Assembly (NCBI RefSeq): GCF_910577125.1
Contig: NZ_CAJTMN010000045.1
Location: 1-16,037, forward strand
Direction of reading: 5' to 3'
DNA: 16,037 bases
Origin: an uncultured Rikenella sp.
Lineage (GTDB): Bacteria; Bacteroidota; Bacteroidia; Bacteroidales; Rikenellaceae
The notes under the pieces were generated by a model that did no database searches, had not been told where the DNA came from, and saw only the letters and a list, made by a program, of their open reading frames with translations. A program made the translations under genes and the position numbers. Positions 1-7,193 of the stretch are shown one piece after another; position 1 is the stretch's first letter; every line of letters starts with the position of its first letter.

Positions 1-11
1 AAGTCTTTTGG

Positions 12-35
12 GTACCTTTTCTTCAGAAAAGGTAC
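12..35. other. Perfect hairpin near the window edge
   Basis: Bases 12-22 and 25-35 are perfect reverse complements (11 bp arms starting GTACCTTTTC, with almost no spacer, so the real loop is about 4 bases). No run of T follows on the plus strand; on the minus strand the hairpin is followed by CCCAAAAGACTT, a poor U-tract. It could end transcription of a gene to the left or be a structured leader of the antiporter gene that starts at 88. The rest of bases 1-87 shows no convincing promoter. Confidence 0.5.
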
Positions 36-87
36 GGTTCCATGCGGGTAGACACAGATAAACGAACGATTAAAACGACATAATCGG

Positions 88-1275
88 ATGCGAAAGATTT
101 TACTATTTTCATTATTCCTTATTATCGGGCTCATCGCCTCGCAGATACTGCCGAACACCCTCTCCGAAACCGCCTACCGGGCCTTCAAAGAGACCTCGAA
201 CGTTATGCTGTACATCTGCCTCGCCTTCATCATGATCAACGTCGGGCGGGAGTTCGAAGTCGAAAAAGCCCGCTGGCGGAGCTACGTGAGCGACTACTTC
301 ATCGCGATGGCCACCGCAGCGCTGCCGTGGCTCCTGGTCGCCGTCTACTACGTCTTCGTGCTGCTGCCCGAGAGCTGTTACGGCGACTGGGGAGCCTGGA
401 AAGAGAGCCTGCTGCTGAGCCGGTTCGCCGCGCCGACCTCAGCCGGGATACTGTTCACGATGCTCGCCGCGATCGGGTTGGGGCGCAGCTGGATTTATCG
501 CAAAATACAGGTGCTCGCCATTTTCGACGACCTGGACACCATTCTGCTGATGATTCCGCTGCAGATCATGATGGTGGGTTTCCGGTCGGAAGTCATTGTG
601 ATACTGGCGGTTGTAACCGTCCTGCTGGGCTTCGGGTGGCGGTTTCTGGCCCGGTTCGACATGGGGCAACGCTGGTGGGCCATTCTGCTCTATGCCGTGG
701 GGGTGATCTTCGTGACGTGGCTCGTGAACCGGCTGTTTCATATTCATATCGAAGTCCTGCTGCCGGCGTTCGTCTTAGGGATGGTGATGCGTCACCGGCA
801 CATCGACAGCCCGATCGAATACCGCGTGAGCACCGGAATCTCGTTCCTGTTCATGCTGCTCGTCGGGCTGAGCATGCCCTACTTCGCGGGCAGCGAAGCG
901 ATGGCGGAATTTTCGGCCTCGTCGGCGGCGGAGGGCGGAGCGCCGTCGATACTCGGCACGCAGCCGATGATGTCGTGGGGGGCGATCGCGGTTCATGTGC
1001 TGGTGGTGTCGCTGCTGTCGAACGTGGGGAAGCTGGTGCCGCTGTTCTTCTACCGCGACCGGATGCTGGAGGAGCGGCTGGCGCTCTCGGTAGGGATGTT
1101 CACGCGGGGCGAGGTGGGGGCCGGAATTATTTTCATTGCGCTGGGATACGGCATCGGAGGGCCGGCGCTGGTGATTTCGGTGCTGACGCTGGTGTTGAAC
1201 CTGATCCTGACGGGGAGCTTCGTGGTGTGGGTTCGTCGGCTGGCGGTGCGGGCCTACGGGGAACACGCGGCGTAA
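88..1275 (+). CDS. Cation:proton antiporter (CPA2-like sodium/hydrogen exchanger family)
   Basis: An inner-membrane protein of 395 residues, about the normal length for the membrane part of a CPA-type exchanger, with some 11-12 hydrophobic segments from residue 4 to the C-terminus. The motif FDDLDT at residues 146-151 matches the paired-Asp ion-binding region of CPA2 exchangers, and a glycine-rich stretch with GEVGAG near residue 340 fits the family's late membrane core. There is no cytosolic TrkA-N or RCK regulatory domain. It probably exchanges Na+ or K+ for protons in pH or salt homeostasis; the ion cannot be told from sequence. The start at 88 leads directly into the first membrane helix and has no evident Shine-Dalgarno site. 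It converges on the next gene across a shared hairpin. Coding-strand base use changes along the gene, with the last third clearly G-rich. Confidence 0.85.
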   Translation: MRKILLFSLFLIIGLIASQILPNTLSETAYRAFKETSNVMLYICLAFIMINVGREFEVEKARWRSYVSDYFIAMATAALPWLLVAVYYVFVLLPESCYGDWGAWKESLLLSRFAAPTSAGILFTMLAAIGLGRSWIYRKIQVLAIFDDLDTILLMIPLQIMMVGFRSEVIVILAVVTVLLGFGWRFLARFDMGQRWWAILLYAVGVIFVTWLVNRLFHIHIEVLLPAFVLGMVMRHRHIDSPIEYRVSTGISFLFMLLVGLSMPYFAGSEAMAEFSASSAAEGGAPSILGTQPMMSWGAIAVHVLVVSLLSNVGKLVPLFFYRDRMLEERLALSVGMFTRGEVGAGIIFIALGYGIGGPALVISVLTLVLNLILTGSFVVWVRRLAVRAYGEHAA

Positions 1276-1280
1276 ACATG

Positions 1281-1313
1281 AACGAAGGGTTGCTCAATGA
1301 GCAACCCTTCGTT
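1281..1313. terminator. Bidirectional intrinsic terminator
   Basis: A perfect 15-bp stem (1281-1295 paired with 1299-1313) with a three-base AAT loop lies 5 bases after the antiporter stop and 9 bases after the stop of the convergent gene. The stem itself ends in GTT on the plus strand and is followed by ATTTAAAA; the T-tract is weak in both directions, but the stem is very stable and the position between convergent genes fits a shared terminator. Confidence 0.8.
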
Positions 1314-1322
1314 ATTTAAAAA

Positions 1323-1874
1323 TTACAAATCCTCGCCGTCGGCACGATTGTATTCGTTGTCGTAAAATATAGCAATCCCATATTTTCCGTACAGATGTGT
1401 TATCATAAACCAAACAGATTTTTTTACATCCAGAATATCTCCGGTTGACTTCTGACAAAAAGCAGCTTGATATTGTTTCTTATGAACCATTATTTCATAA
1501 GAAATATCCTCATTTTCAGGTATTCTATCACTCTGCAACACCACATATTTATCATTATTTTCAAACTGCCTACACAAATTATTAAACCGAATCTGGATAG
1601 CCCTTTCATCAACCATATTATCATCAGCTACCATAATCCGGTAAACTTTATTATTATTTGTTGCTACATGAATACTAACATCACGTCCGTTGAATTCCCC
1701 TTCCAAAATATCGCTATCATAGGAAGAACTTCGAAAACCTTTTTCTTTCAGTTTACGAATCATCTCGGATTTGGTGCCATCGACCGGAATACCCAGAAAA
1801 CGGGTCACATCTTTTTGCGCCCATGCGGCGACTGAAAGCAGGAGCAAAAACGTCAGGGTAAATAACTTTTTCAT
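1323..1874 (-). CDS. Small secreted protein of unknown function, AT-rich
   Basis: A protein of 183 residues that I cannot assign to a named family. It begins with a clear signal peptide (MKKLFTLTFLLLLSVAAWAQ, cleavage after WAQ likely), so it is exported to the periplasm or surface. There is no lipobox cysteine and no further membrane helix. The mature part is charged, with short beta-like stretches (a VSIHVA region, a YRIMVADDN region) and a conserved-looking opening KDVTRFLGIPVDGTKSEM, a style of opening I associate with small secreted proteins of Bacteroidales (from memory, unverified). A GGAG motif (plus-strand 1883-1886) sits 8 bases before the ATG, a recognisable ribosome binding site that most genes here lack. 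The gene is much richer in A+T than its neighbours (sampled stretches about 35-40% GC against above 60%), which suggests different ancestry or selection. It is convergent with the antiporter gene. Confidence 0.75.
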   Translation of the reverse strand: MKKLFTLTFLLLLSVAAWAQKDVTRFLGIPVDGTKSEMIRKLKEKGFRSSSYDSDILEGEFNGRDVSIHVATNNNKVYRIMVADDNMVDERAIQIRFNNLCRQFENNDKYVVLQSDRIPENEDISYEIMVHKKQYQAAFCQKSTGDILDVKKSVWFMITHLYGKYGIAIFYDNEYNRADGEDL

Positions 1875-1947
1875 AGCATTTTCTCCGTTCTCCAGCTCCG
1901 TAAGAACTTTTTTTATTAAACGACGAAGCGTGGAACTGCCATGCCAC

Positions 1948-2081
1948 GTCTTAGTTTGGAGGTCCTGAGAAAACCCGAGATACAGATGTAGAAATAGCAG
2001 CCCACGCTATACGCGTGAGAACCGCTACGCCATCTCTTGTATCTCGTTTTGAAAATTTCTCAGGTTTCCAAACTACAAGAC
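1948..2081. repeat. 134-base imperfect inverted repeat (possible dispersed element or structured RNA)
   Basis: The 280 bases between ribD and the small secreted-protein gene contain nested complementary segments. The outer arms 1948-1960 and 2067-2081 (AGTTTGGA / TCCAAACT cores) pair with a 2-base bulge; inside, CCTGAGAAA near 1964-1972 pairs with TTTCTCAGG near 2056-2064; then CGAGATACA at 1976-1984 pairs with TGTATCTCG at 2038-2046; the centre CACGC-TATAC-GCGTG at 2003-2017 forms a terminal hairpin flanked by AGCAGCC / AGAACCGCT. The whole can fold into one long interrupted stem. No open frame, transposase or obvious target-site duplication is seen. A MITE-like repeat or a non-coding RNA are both possible. 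A short weaker stem (CGTGG / CCACG) adjoins it at 1929-1948. Confidence 0.6.
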
Positions 2082-2154
2082 AAGCATAACGCTTCTTATT
2101 CATATGTTTGGGAAAGAGTCGCCTCTGTCCGAATACAAAATTAGGTAAAAGTTA

Positions 2155-3261
2155 TCAATTTCGTTTCTCATAGACCCGCAGCCCCACGGCGGGAAGCTCG
2201 TCCGCCAGCTGCGCTGCGGGTGGCAGGAGCGGAGCTGCCACTCCCCCGCTCCACGGCACCGTCTCGGCCGGGTAGAGCTCCCGCGCCGAAAGACCCGACG
2301 TGAAGACCCGCGCCTCGTCCCACAACCCCGAGCCGAGGAACGACTCCAGCACCCGACGGCCCCCCTCCACAATCAAGGACTGCACCCGATAGGGCTCTCC
2401 CGCCAGCACACGCAACACCTCCTCCACCCCGCCGGCGAAACCCTCGACGGCAACCGTCGGCCGCCCGGCGAAACGCGCCCGCGCCTCCGCACACCGCTCC
2501 GGCGCGGTGAACAACACCGTCCGCGCCGCGCCGTCGCTGAACAGATGCAGCCCCTCGGGCAACGACAGCCGACGGTCGAGCACCACCCGCAGCGGATTCC
2601 GACCCTCCCACGCCCGCACCGTCAGCGACGGGTCGTCCAGCCGCGCCGTCTCCGTCCCGACGAGGATGGCATCCTCTTCGGCCCGCCAGCGGTGCACCAG
2701 CACCCGAGCCGCAGGGCCCGTCATCCACGCCGCCGGAACCTCGGGCCCCGGACGGACGGCATCCAGACAGCCGTCCGACGTCTGGGCCCACTTCAGAATC
2801 ACATACGGCCGCCCCTGATTCTGAGCCGTAAAAAAGCGGCGGTTGAAGTGCAGGCACTCCCGCTCCAGCACCCCTACCCTCACCTCGACGCCCGCCTCGC
2901 GCAGCCGAGCCACGCCGCGGCCGCTCACCTCGCAATACGAATCGATGCAGCCCACCACGACCCGCGGTATCCTCTTTTCGACGATGAGTTCGGCGCACGG
3001 AGGCGTCCGGCCCCAGTGGCTGCAAGGCTCCAGATTGACATACAACGTGCTGTCGGAGAGCCGTTCCCCGTATCCCCGCCGTTCGGCATCGGCTACGGCG
3101 TTCACCTCGGCATGGGGCCCGCCGCACCGCCGGTGCCAACCCTCGCCGATGATCCGCCCGTCGTGCACGATCACACAGCCCACCATCGGATTGGGCGACG
3201 CCGTGCCTGCCCCGAGCGACGCCAACTCCAGGCATCTCTGCATATAAACCGTTTCCGTCAT
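2155..3261 (-). CDS. ribD: Bifunctional riboflavin biosynthesis protein RibD (deaminase/reductase)
   Basis: Catalyses two successive cytosolic steps of riboflavin synthesis: deamination of the diaminopyrimidine ribosylamino phosphate, then NADPH-dependent reduction of the ribose side chain. The N-terminal deaminase domain (residues 1 to about 140) carries the zinc site: HAE at 50-52 and PCSHWGRTPPC at 79-89, giving His50, Cys80, Cys89 with Glu52 as proton shuttle. The C-terminal RibD_C reductase domain follows from about 145 (start near PYVILKWAQTSDG) to the end. With 368 residues the length is normal. I chose the ATG at 3261 rather than the in-frame ATG at 3279 because MTETVYMQRCLELA aligns with the start of known RibD proteins and because a promoter-like -7 box lies between the two ATGs. 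No other riboflavin gene is nearby, as is common in Bacteroidota. Its coding strand is strongly G-rich, unlike the other minus-strand genes here. Confidence 0.93.
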   Translation of the reverse strand: MTETVYMQRCLELASLGAGTASPNPMVGCVIVHDGRIIGEGWHRRCGGPHAEVNAVADAERRGYGERLSDSTLYVNLEPCSHWGRTPPCAELIVEKRIPRVVVGCIDSYCEVSGRGVARLREAGVEVRVGVLERECLHFNRRFFTAQNQGRPYVILKWAQTSDGCLDAVRPGPEVPAAWMTGPAARVLVHRWRAEEDAILVGTETARLDDPSLTVRAWEGRNPLRVVLDRRLSLPEGLHLFSDGAARTVLFTAPERCAEARARFAGRPTVAVEGFAGGVEEVLRVLAGEPYRVQSLIVEGGRRVLESFLGSGLWDEARVFTSGLSARELYPAETVPWSGGVAAPLLPPAAQLADELPAVGLRVYEKRN

Positions 3262-3266
3262 AACGG

Positions 3267-3297
3267 CAAAAATAACCATTCTTTACACGGGATAAAA
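3267..3297 (-). promoter_or_regulatory. Candidate Bacteroidota-type promoter of ribD
   Basis: On the minus strand an exact TAnnTTTG match, TATTTTTG (3267-3274), lies 5 bases before the chosen ribD ATG. A TTTT (3294-3297) stands 19 bases upstream of it, in place of the -33 consensus TTTG (3 of 4). The transcript would begin at or just before the start codon, so it would be leaderless or nearly so. This would make ribD independent of the phosphate-transport genes upstream. Confidence 0.35.
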
Positions 3298-3355
3298 AAC
3301 TTTTCCGTCTCTCCCGAGGCGGCTGTACAGAACGTCGGAAGGGCGGAAATGCGTG

Positions 3356-4378
3356 TCAAAAATGGCACACAAACTCGATCACGGCCTTGCTTTGCTCGGA
3401 TCGCAGGGGGGTCGCTCCAGGACGGTAGAAGTATTGTTCGTAATTGATCCGGATGTCGGCCTGAAGCTTCGCTGTCCCGAAGCTCAGCGTCAGGCCGCCG
3501 GTCAGACGATGCCGCTCGGGATCGTCGACCCGCAGGCTCCCGTCTTCGTCGCGCCCTCCCCGGCTGTGGTCGGACATATAGTCGTAGCGGCCCAGCAGCG
3601 AGAGCGAGGAGAGCACGCCCCGCAAAGGAAAGCGGTAGGCGACGAACGCGTCGACGGCATCGACCGGCGGGAAACCGCCGCCGACGTACCGTTTGCGGAG
3701 GTATTCGCCCTCGGCGTGCCACCGCCCCGATTCGTAGTACCCGCCGAAGGCATACATGTCGACCTTCGTATCGCCCGCGGCGGCCCGCTGGAAACCGGCC
3801 GTCAGATTGACCCGCCGGGCGAGCATCGTCTGGGCCTTGAAGGCGAAATGATAGTCCGACGTCCAGAAATCTTTCTGGTCGGTCAGGCCCGAGCCGTTGA
3901 AGACTCCGGCTTCGAGCGTCAGCGGAGAGCGGTCGAAAAAGGTATAGCTCGCGACAGCGCCCACGTCCCGGACGTTCCCGACCTGTTTGGCGATGAACGA
4001 CCGGTTGGCGAAATACTGCCGGTGGGGCGAACGGTGGGCGTCGATCGTGAAGGGGACGCGCATCTGGCCGACGGTGAACCTCAACCGCCGGGTGGGGTCG
4101 AACCGGACGTAGGCGTCGAGCATCCGGATCTTCCCCTCGTCGGAGAGGTCGATCTCCGCCTTGTAGCCGAACCACGGGAACAATTTCCCTTCGATGCCGA
4201 CCCGGGCGTTCCGAACTTCGAAACGCCCCTGACCGGTCGACGGCTGGTATTCGTACTTGGCCCGAACCGTGGCGTGTATGTCGGGCCGGTAAGAGAGGGA
4301 GTCCGCCGCCCGGGACGGAAGGAGGCTGCCGATCGACAGCACGGCACCCAGCAGGGTGAGACGCAGATATCCGTTCAT
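3356..4378 (-). CDS. OprP/OprO-type phosphate-selective porin
   Basis: An outer-membrane beta-barrel protein of 340 residues. A signal peptide covers residues 1 to about 24 (cleavage likely after PSRA). The mature part is a run of amphipathic strands, with an early block (VRNARVGIEGKLFPWFGYKA, then EIDLSDEG and LDAYVRFDP) and GQMRVPFTID that are typical of the phosphate-selective porin O/P family (PF07396). The last residue is Phe in the ending VIEFVCHF, as expected for the barrel-assembly signal. The gene starts 3 bases after the stop of the PiT phosphate transporter, so the two are surely cotranscribed, and this supports phosphate or a similar anion as substrate. The specificity lysines of Pseudomonas OprP cannot be located by eye. 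I see no strong terminator in the 94 bases between this gene and ribD. Confidence 0.85.
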   Translation of the reverse strand: MNGYLRLTLLGAVLSIGSLLPSRAADSLSYRPDIHATVRAKYEYQPSTGQGRFEVRNARVGIEGKLFPWFGYKAEIDLSDEGKIRMLDAYVRFDPTRRLRFTVGQMRVPFTIDAHRSPHRQYFANRSFIAKQVGNVRDVGAVASYTFFDRSPLTLEAGVFNGSGLTDQKDFWTSDYHFAFKAQTMLARRVNLTAGFQRAAAGDTKVDMYAFGGYYESGRWHAEGEYLRKRYVGGGFPPVDAVDAFVAYRFPLRGVLSSLSLLGRYDYMSDHSRGGRDEDGSLRVDDPERHRLTGGLTLSFGTAKLQADIRINYEQYFYRPGATPLRSEQSKAVIEFVCHF

Positions 4379-4381
4379 CGG

Positions 4382-6682
4382 TCAGGCCCTTTCCCCTTCC
4401 GCGGCCGCCGCGTACGCCGGCGCCGGGTGGCCGGAGAATTCCGTATCGTGCAGTTTGGCGTAGGCCCGCAGGTATTTGCGGAGGTTCGAGAGCATCTCCC
4501 GCGACTCCTGGAGCATGTTGAGATAGACGTACAGGACGGTCATCGCCGCCGGATCGCCCTCTTGGAGCCGGTCGTGCAGGAGGTGGTACATGCCGGAGAT
4601 CCGGGAGGCGAGGTCGTCGCACCGGCGGCGCAGGGCGGGAATCCGCTCGATGTCGGAAGATCCGAGCAGGGCCAGCGTATCGTCGAACAAACCGGTCACC
4701 TGGATGCGGACGCTCTCGAAATCGGCGGCGTAGTCCGGCGAAAGGGGCAGAAAGTTATTCCCGACATGCTCCCGGCACACCTCGGCGATGTGGCGCAGGT
4801 TGTAGAGAATCGACATGCAGCTGTTGTTGGCGAGGTGGAACCAGGCGCTCTTCTCGATGGCGACCTCGCGGCCGACCCGGCGCAGGCAGAGGGTCTCTTT
4901 GCGGCGGTCGTTCTTCAGGATGCGCTTCCGGCCGACCAGATCGGCTTCCGCCTTGTCGAGCGGGCGGATGGCTTCGCGCAGAAAGGCTTCGGTGATCGTG
5001 CCGTAGGCCGTCCGGGCATAGAGGAAAAACCGGCGCTGCCGTTCGGTCATGTAGAGCAGCAGCAGCTCCCAGGTGCGGGTGCGGTCTTCGGTGGTCAGGA
5101 TGGTCTGGAAGAGGGCGTCGCCCGTCTCTTCGGCCTGCCGGGCCCGGAAGCGGCGGTTGCTCCGCACGATCAGGAATACGGTCAGCAGGGCGAGGGCGAA
5201 CATCACCCAAAAACCGCCTTTGTGCATGCAGAAGACGACGATGCCGGCGCCGATAAAGGCGGCTCCGGCCGTCAGAAACCAGCCGCCGATGACCGAAATC
5301 ACGCCCGTGATGCGGAATACGGCGCTCTCGCGGCCCCAGGCGCGGTCGGCCAGCGAGGTGCCCATGGCCACCATGAAGGTGACGAAGGTGGTCGAGAGGG
5401 GCAGCTTGAGCGAGGTGCCCAGCGCGATCAGGGCGCCGGCGAGGACGAGGTTCACCGACCCGCGGATCAGGTCGAAAGCGGCTCCCTGCTCCATGACGGT
5501 CCGGTCGACATCGAACCGCCGGTGGAACCAGCGCCGCAGACGGGGCGGGGTCACCCGACGGATCCAGGCCAGCAGCGAAAGCGACCACCGCACCAGGCGG
5601 CGGGCCAGACGCGAGGAGCCGAACATCTCGTCGCCGCCGTTCTGGCTGCCCAGCCCGATCTCGGTTTTGGTGACATTGCGGGCCTTTTTCGAGGTGGCGA
5701 GCGAGACGACCATGATGACGCCGGCGCCGATCAGAAACCCGACCGGCGTATCGGCCGGCCCGTTGAGCGACCCCATCGCGAAGCCGTGCGCATCGCCTGC
5801 GCCGTTCGCGACGTAATCCTGATAGGAGGCGAGGCCCGAAAGGGGAACCCCGATAAAATTGACGAGGTCGTTGCCGGCGAAGGCCATCGCGAGGGCGAAG
5901 GTGCCCATCAGCACGACGATTTTCAGGACGTTCGCCCCGAGGGCGTGGAGCAGCTGCATCAGGAGGGTGAAACCGGCCAGGCACGAGCCGATGATCAGGA
6001 GGGTGTGGGTGTCGATCCACGCTTTGACTCCGGGGGTCATGAAGGTGAGGTCTTTGGCCCCCTTGATCAACAGAAAGTAGACGATGGCGGTGGCGCACAG
6101 GCCGCCGAAGAGGCCGATCTTCCACTTCAGACGGCTCCTGTAGTTGAACGAGAAGATCGTCCGGGCGATGAACTGGACGACCGTGCCGAAGAAAAACGCG
6201 ATGGCCACCGAGAGGAAGATGCCGAGAATCACCGAGAGGGCTTTCTCGGTGTTCAGCAGGTCGCTGAGGCCGAGTCCCGTCGTGTCGGCGGCCATCTTGA
6301 GCAGCGAGACGACGAAGGTCGCGCCGAGCAGCTCGAAAACCATCGAGACGGTCGTCGAGGTGGGCATCCCGAGGGTGTTGAAGATGTCGAGCAGGATGAC
6401 GTCCGTCACCATCACGGCCATGAAGATGCAGAGGAGGTCGTAGAACGAGAACTGCTCGGGCCGGAAGATGCCGTGGCGGGCGATGTCCATCATGCCGTTG
6501 CTCATGGCCGCGCCGAGGAAGATCCCGACGGAGGCGACGATCAGAATCCGGCGGAAGGAGGCGGCCCGGGAGCCGATGGCGGAGTTCAGGAAGTTCACGG
6601 CGTCGTTGCTCACGCCGACCGAGAGGTCGAAGATCGCCAGCAGAAAGAGAAAAACGACGACGCAAAAAAACAAAATGTCCAT
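4382..6682 (-). CDS. PiT-family inorganic phosphate transporter with C-terminal PhoU-like domain
   Basis: An inner-membrane phosphate:cation symporter. The two PiT signature repeats are visible: GVSNDAVNF at residues 23-31 (Asn26, Asp27) and AGNDLVNFIGVP at 269-280 (Asn271, Asp272). Membrane helices fill about residues 3-330 and 400-508, separated by a basic cytosolic loop (331-400). From about 520 to 766 the protein is soluble and mainly helical, with the spacing of a PhoU-like domain, so transporter and regulator are fused in one chain. At 766 residues it is far longer than a plain PiT protein (roughly 400-500), as known for Bacteroidota relatives. I chose the ATG at 6682, ten codons inside the longest open frame, because it leads straight into the first helix (MDILFFCVVVF) and the extra codons overlap a hairpin and promoter-like element. 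The porin gene follows after 3 bases. Confidence 0.9.
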   Translation of the reverse strand: MDILFFCVVVFLFLLAIFDLSVGVSNDAVNFLNSAIGSRAASFRRILIVASVGIFLGAAMSNGMMDIARHGIFRPEQFSFYDLLCIFMAVMVTDVILLDIFNTLGMPTSTTVSMVFELLGATFVVSLLKMAADTTGLGLSDLLNTEKALSVILGIFLSVAIAFFFGTVVQFIARTIFSFNYRSRLKWKIGLFGGLCATAIVYFLLIKGAKDLTFMTPGVKAWIDTHTLLIIGSCLAGFTLLMQLLHALGANVLKIVVLMGTFALAMAFAGNDLVNFIGVPLSGLASYQDYVANGAGDAHGFAMGSLNGPADTPVGFLIGAGVIMVVSLATSKKARNVTKTEIGLGSQNGGDEMFGSSRLARRLVRWSLSLLAWIRRVTPPRLRRWFHRRFDVDRTVMEQGAAFDLIRGSVNLVLAGALIALGTSLKLPLSTTFVTFMVAMGTSLADRAWGRESAVFRITGVISVIGGWFLTAGAAFIGAGIVVFCMHKGGFWVMFALALLTVFLIVRSNRRFRARQAEETGDALFQTILTTEDRTRTWELLLLYMTERQRRFFLYARTAYGTITEAFLREAIRPLDKAEADLVGRKRILKNDRRKETLCLRRVGREVAIEKSAWFHLANNSCMSILYNLRHIAEVCREHVGNNFLPLSPDYAADFESVRIQVTGLFDDTLALLGSSDIERIPALRRRCDDLASRISGMYHLLHDRLQEGDPAAMTVLYVYLNMLQESREMLSNLRKYLRAYAKLHDTEFSGHPAPAYAAAAEGERA

Positions 6683-6686
6683 AAAT

Positions 6687-6720
6687 CGCTTATTTGGTGT
6701 TCGATGCCCCAAAATAAGCG
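6687..6720 (-). other. Hairpin in the leader/promoter of the PiT gene
   Basis: CGCTTATTT at 6687-6695 is the exact reverse complement of 6712-6720; two further G-C pairs close the stem after a bulged A at 6711. It begins 4 bases upstream of the PiT start codon and overlaps the candidate -7 element. Depending on where transcription starts it could be an operator-like palindrome or part of the mRNA leader that covers the start region. Confidence 0.4.
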
Positions 6721-6745
6721 GACGGACATTTCATAAATGTTTCAT
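6710..6745 (-). promoter_or_regulatory. Candidate PiT promoter with Pho-box-like direct repeat
   Basis: On the plus strand, heptamers ATTTCAT (6728-6734) and GTTTCAT (6739-6745) repeat with an 11-base period around an AAAT spacer. The E. coli Pho box has the same layout, CTGTCAT-AAAT-CTGTCAT; each half here matches 5 of 7. A minus-strand TTATTTTG (6710-6717), 7 of 8 to the Bacteroidota -7 box, lies 10 bases away, the distance usual between Pho box and -10. The repeat points in the opposite direction to the gene, which is a weakness. The same bases also form the short palindrome ACATTT-CAT-AAATGT (6726-6740), so another dimeric regulator is possible. Confidence 0.35.
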
Positions 6746-6773
6746 TCCGATGAAGCTTTCGTGACAGATCGCC

Positions 6774-7190
6774 TCACTTCGCCAGCATGACAATACTGCC
6801 GGCGGTGATCAGCACACTGCCGATCACGACGCGGAGGGTCACGGGCTCTTTCAGCAGGAGGAAGGCGAGCAGCAGGGTGAAGACGACGCTCAGCTTGTCG
6901 ATCGGCGCCACGCGCGAAACGTCGCCGAGCGAGAGGGCCTTGAAATAACAGAGCCACGAGAGGCCCGTGGCCAGCCCCGACAGGATCAGGAAGAGCCACG
7001 ATGTCCGTCCGACGGCCCTCACCGTGTGGAGCTGCCCGGTGGCGAAGACGATGCCCCAGGTCAGCAGGAGGACGACGGTCGTGCGGATGGCCGTGGCCAG
7101 ATTGGAGTCCAGCCCCCGGACGCCGATTTTAGCGAAGACGGCGGTCAGCGCCGCGAACAGGGCGGAGAGCAGTGCATAGAGTTTCCACAT
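6774..7190 (-). CDS. Small EamA-type (drug/metabolite transporter superfamily) membrane protein
   Basis: A protein of 138 residues with four to five hydrophobic helices: about 3-20, 33-52, 63-82, 97-115 and 118-137. The layout (MWKLYALLSALFAALTAVFA at the start, a central GLATGLSWLCYFKALSLGDV segment and a final LLLKEPVTLRVVIGSVLITA helix pair) is that of a single EamA domain as found in the small DMT proteins of the COG2510 type; such proteins must pair to make a ten-helix unit. The substrate is unknown. It starts 3 bases after the histidine-kinase stop, so it belongs to the same transcript as the two-component system. The link to the phosphate genes beyond a 91-base gap is only positional. 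Confidence 0.85.
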   Translation of the reverse strand: MWKLYALLSALFAALTAVFAKIGVRGLDSNLATAIRTTVVLLLTWGIVFATGQLHTVRAVGRTSWLFLILSGLATGLSWLCYFKALSLGDVSRVAPIDKLSVVFTLLLAFLLLKEPVTLRVVIGSVLITAGSIVMLAK

Positions 7191-7193
7191 GGG

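Noticed and set aside
439..1266. Minus-strand open frames inside the antiporter gene
   Set aside because: His/Pro/Arg/Gln-rich products typical of antisense frames in GC-rich genes, and no supporting start signals.
3281..3355. Terminator between the porin gene and ribD
   Set aside because: A T-run is present on the minus strand, but the only pairing segments (TTTCCG / CGGAAA) are weak and too far apart.
3353..6736. A plus-strand open frame of 1127 codons opposite the porin and PiT genes
   Set aside because: It is the antisense shadow of two well-recognised genes; its product is low-complexity, rich in Glu, Gly, Arg and Asp, with no domain. High GC makes stops rare.
6741..6754. Hairpin TTCAT-TCCG-ATGAA as terminator after the small EamA transporter
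   Set aside because: The stem is short and no T-tract follows on the minus strand; it also overlaps the Pho-box-like repeat. Read-through into the PiT gene cannot be excluded.
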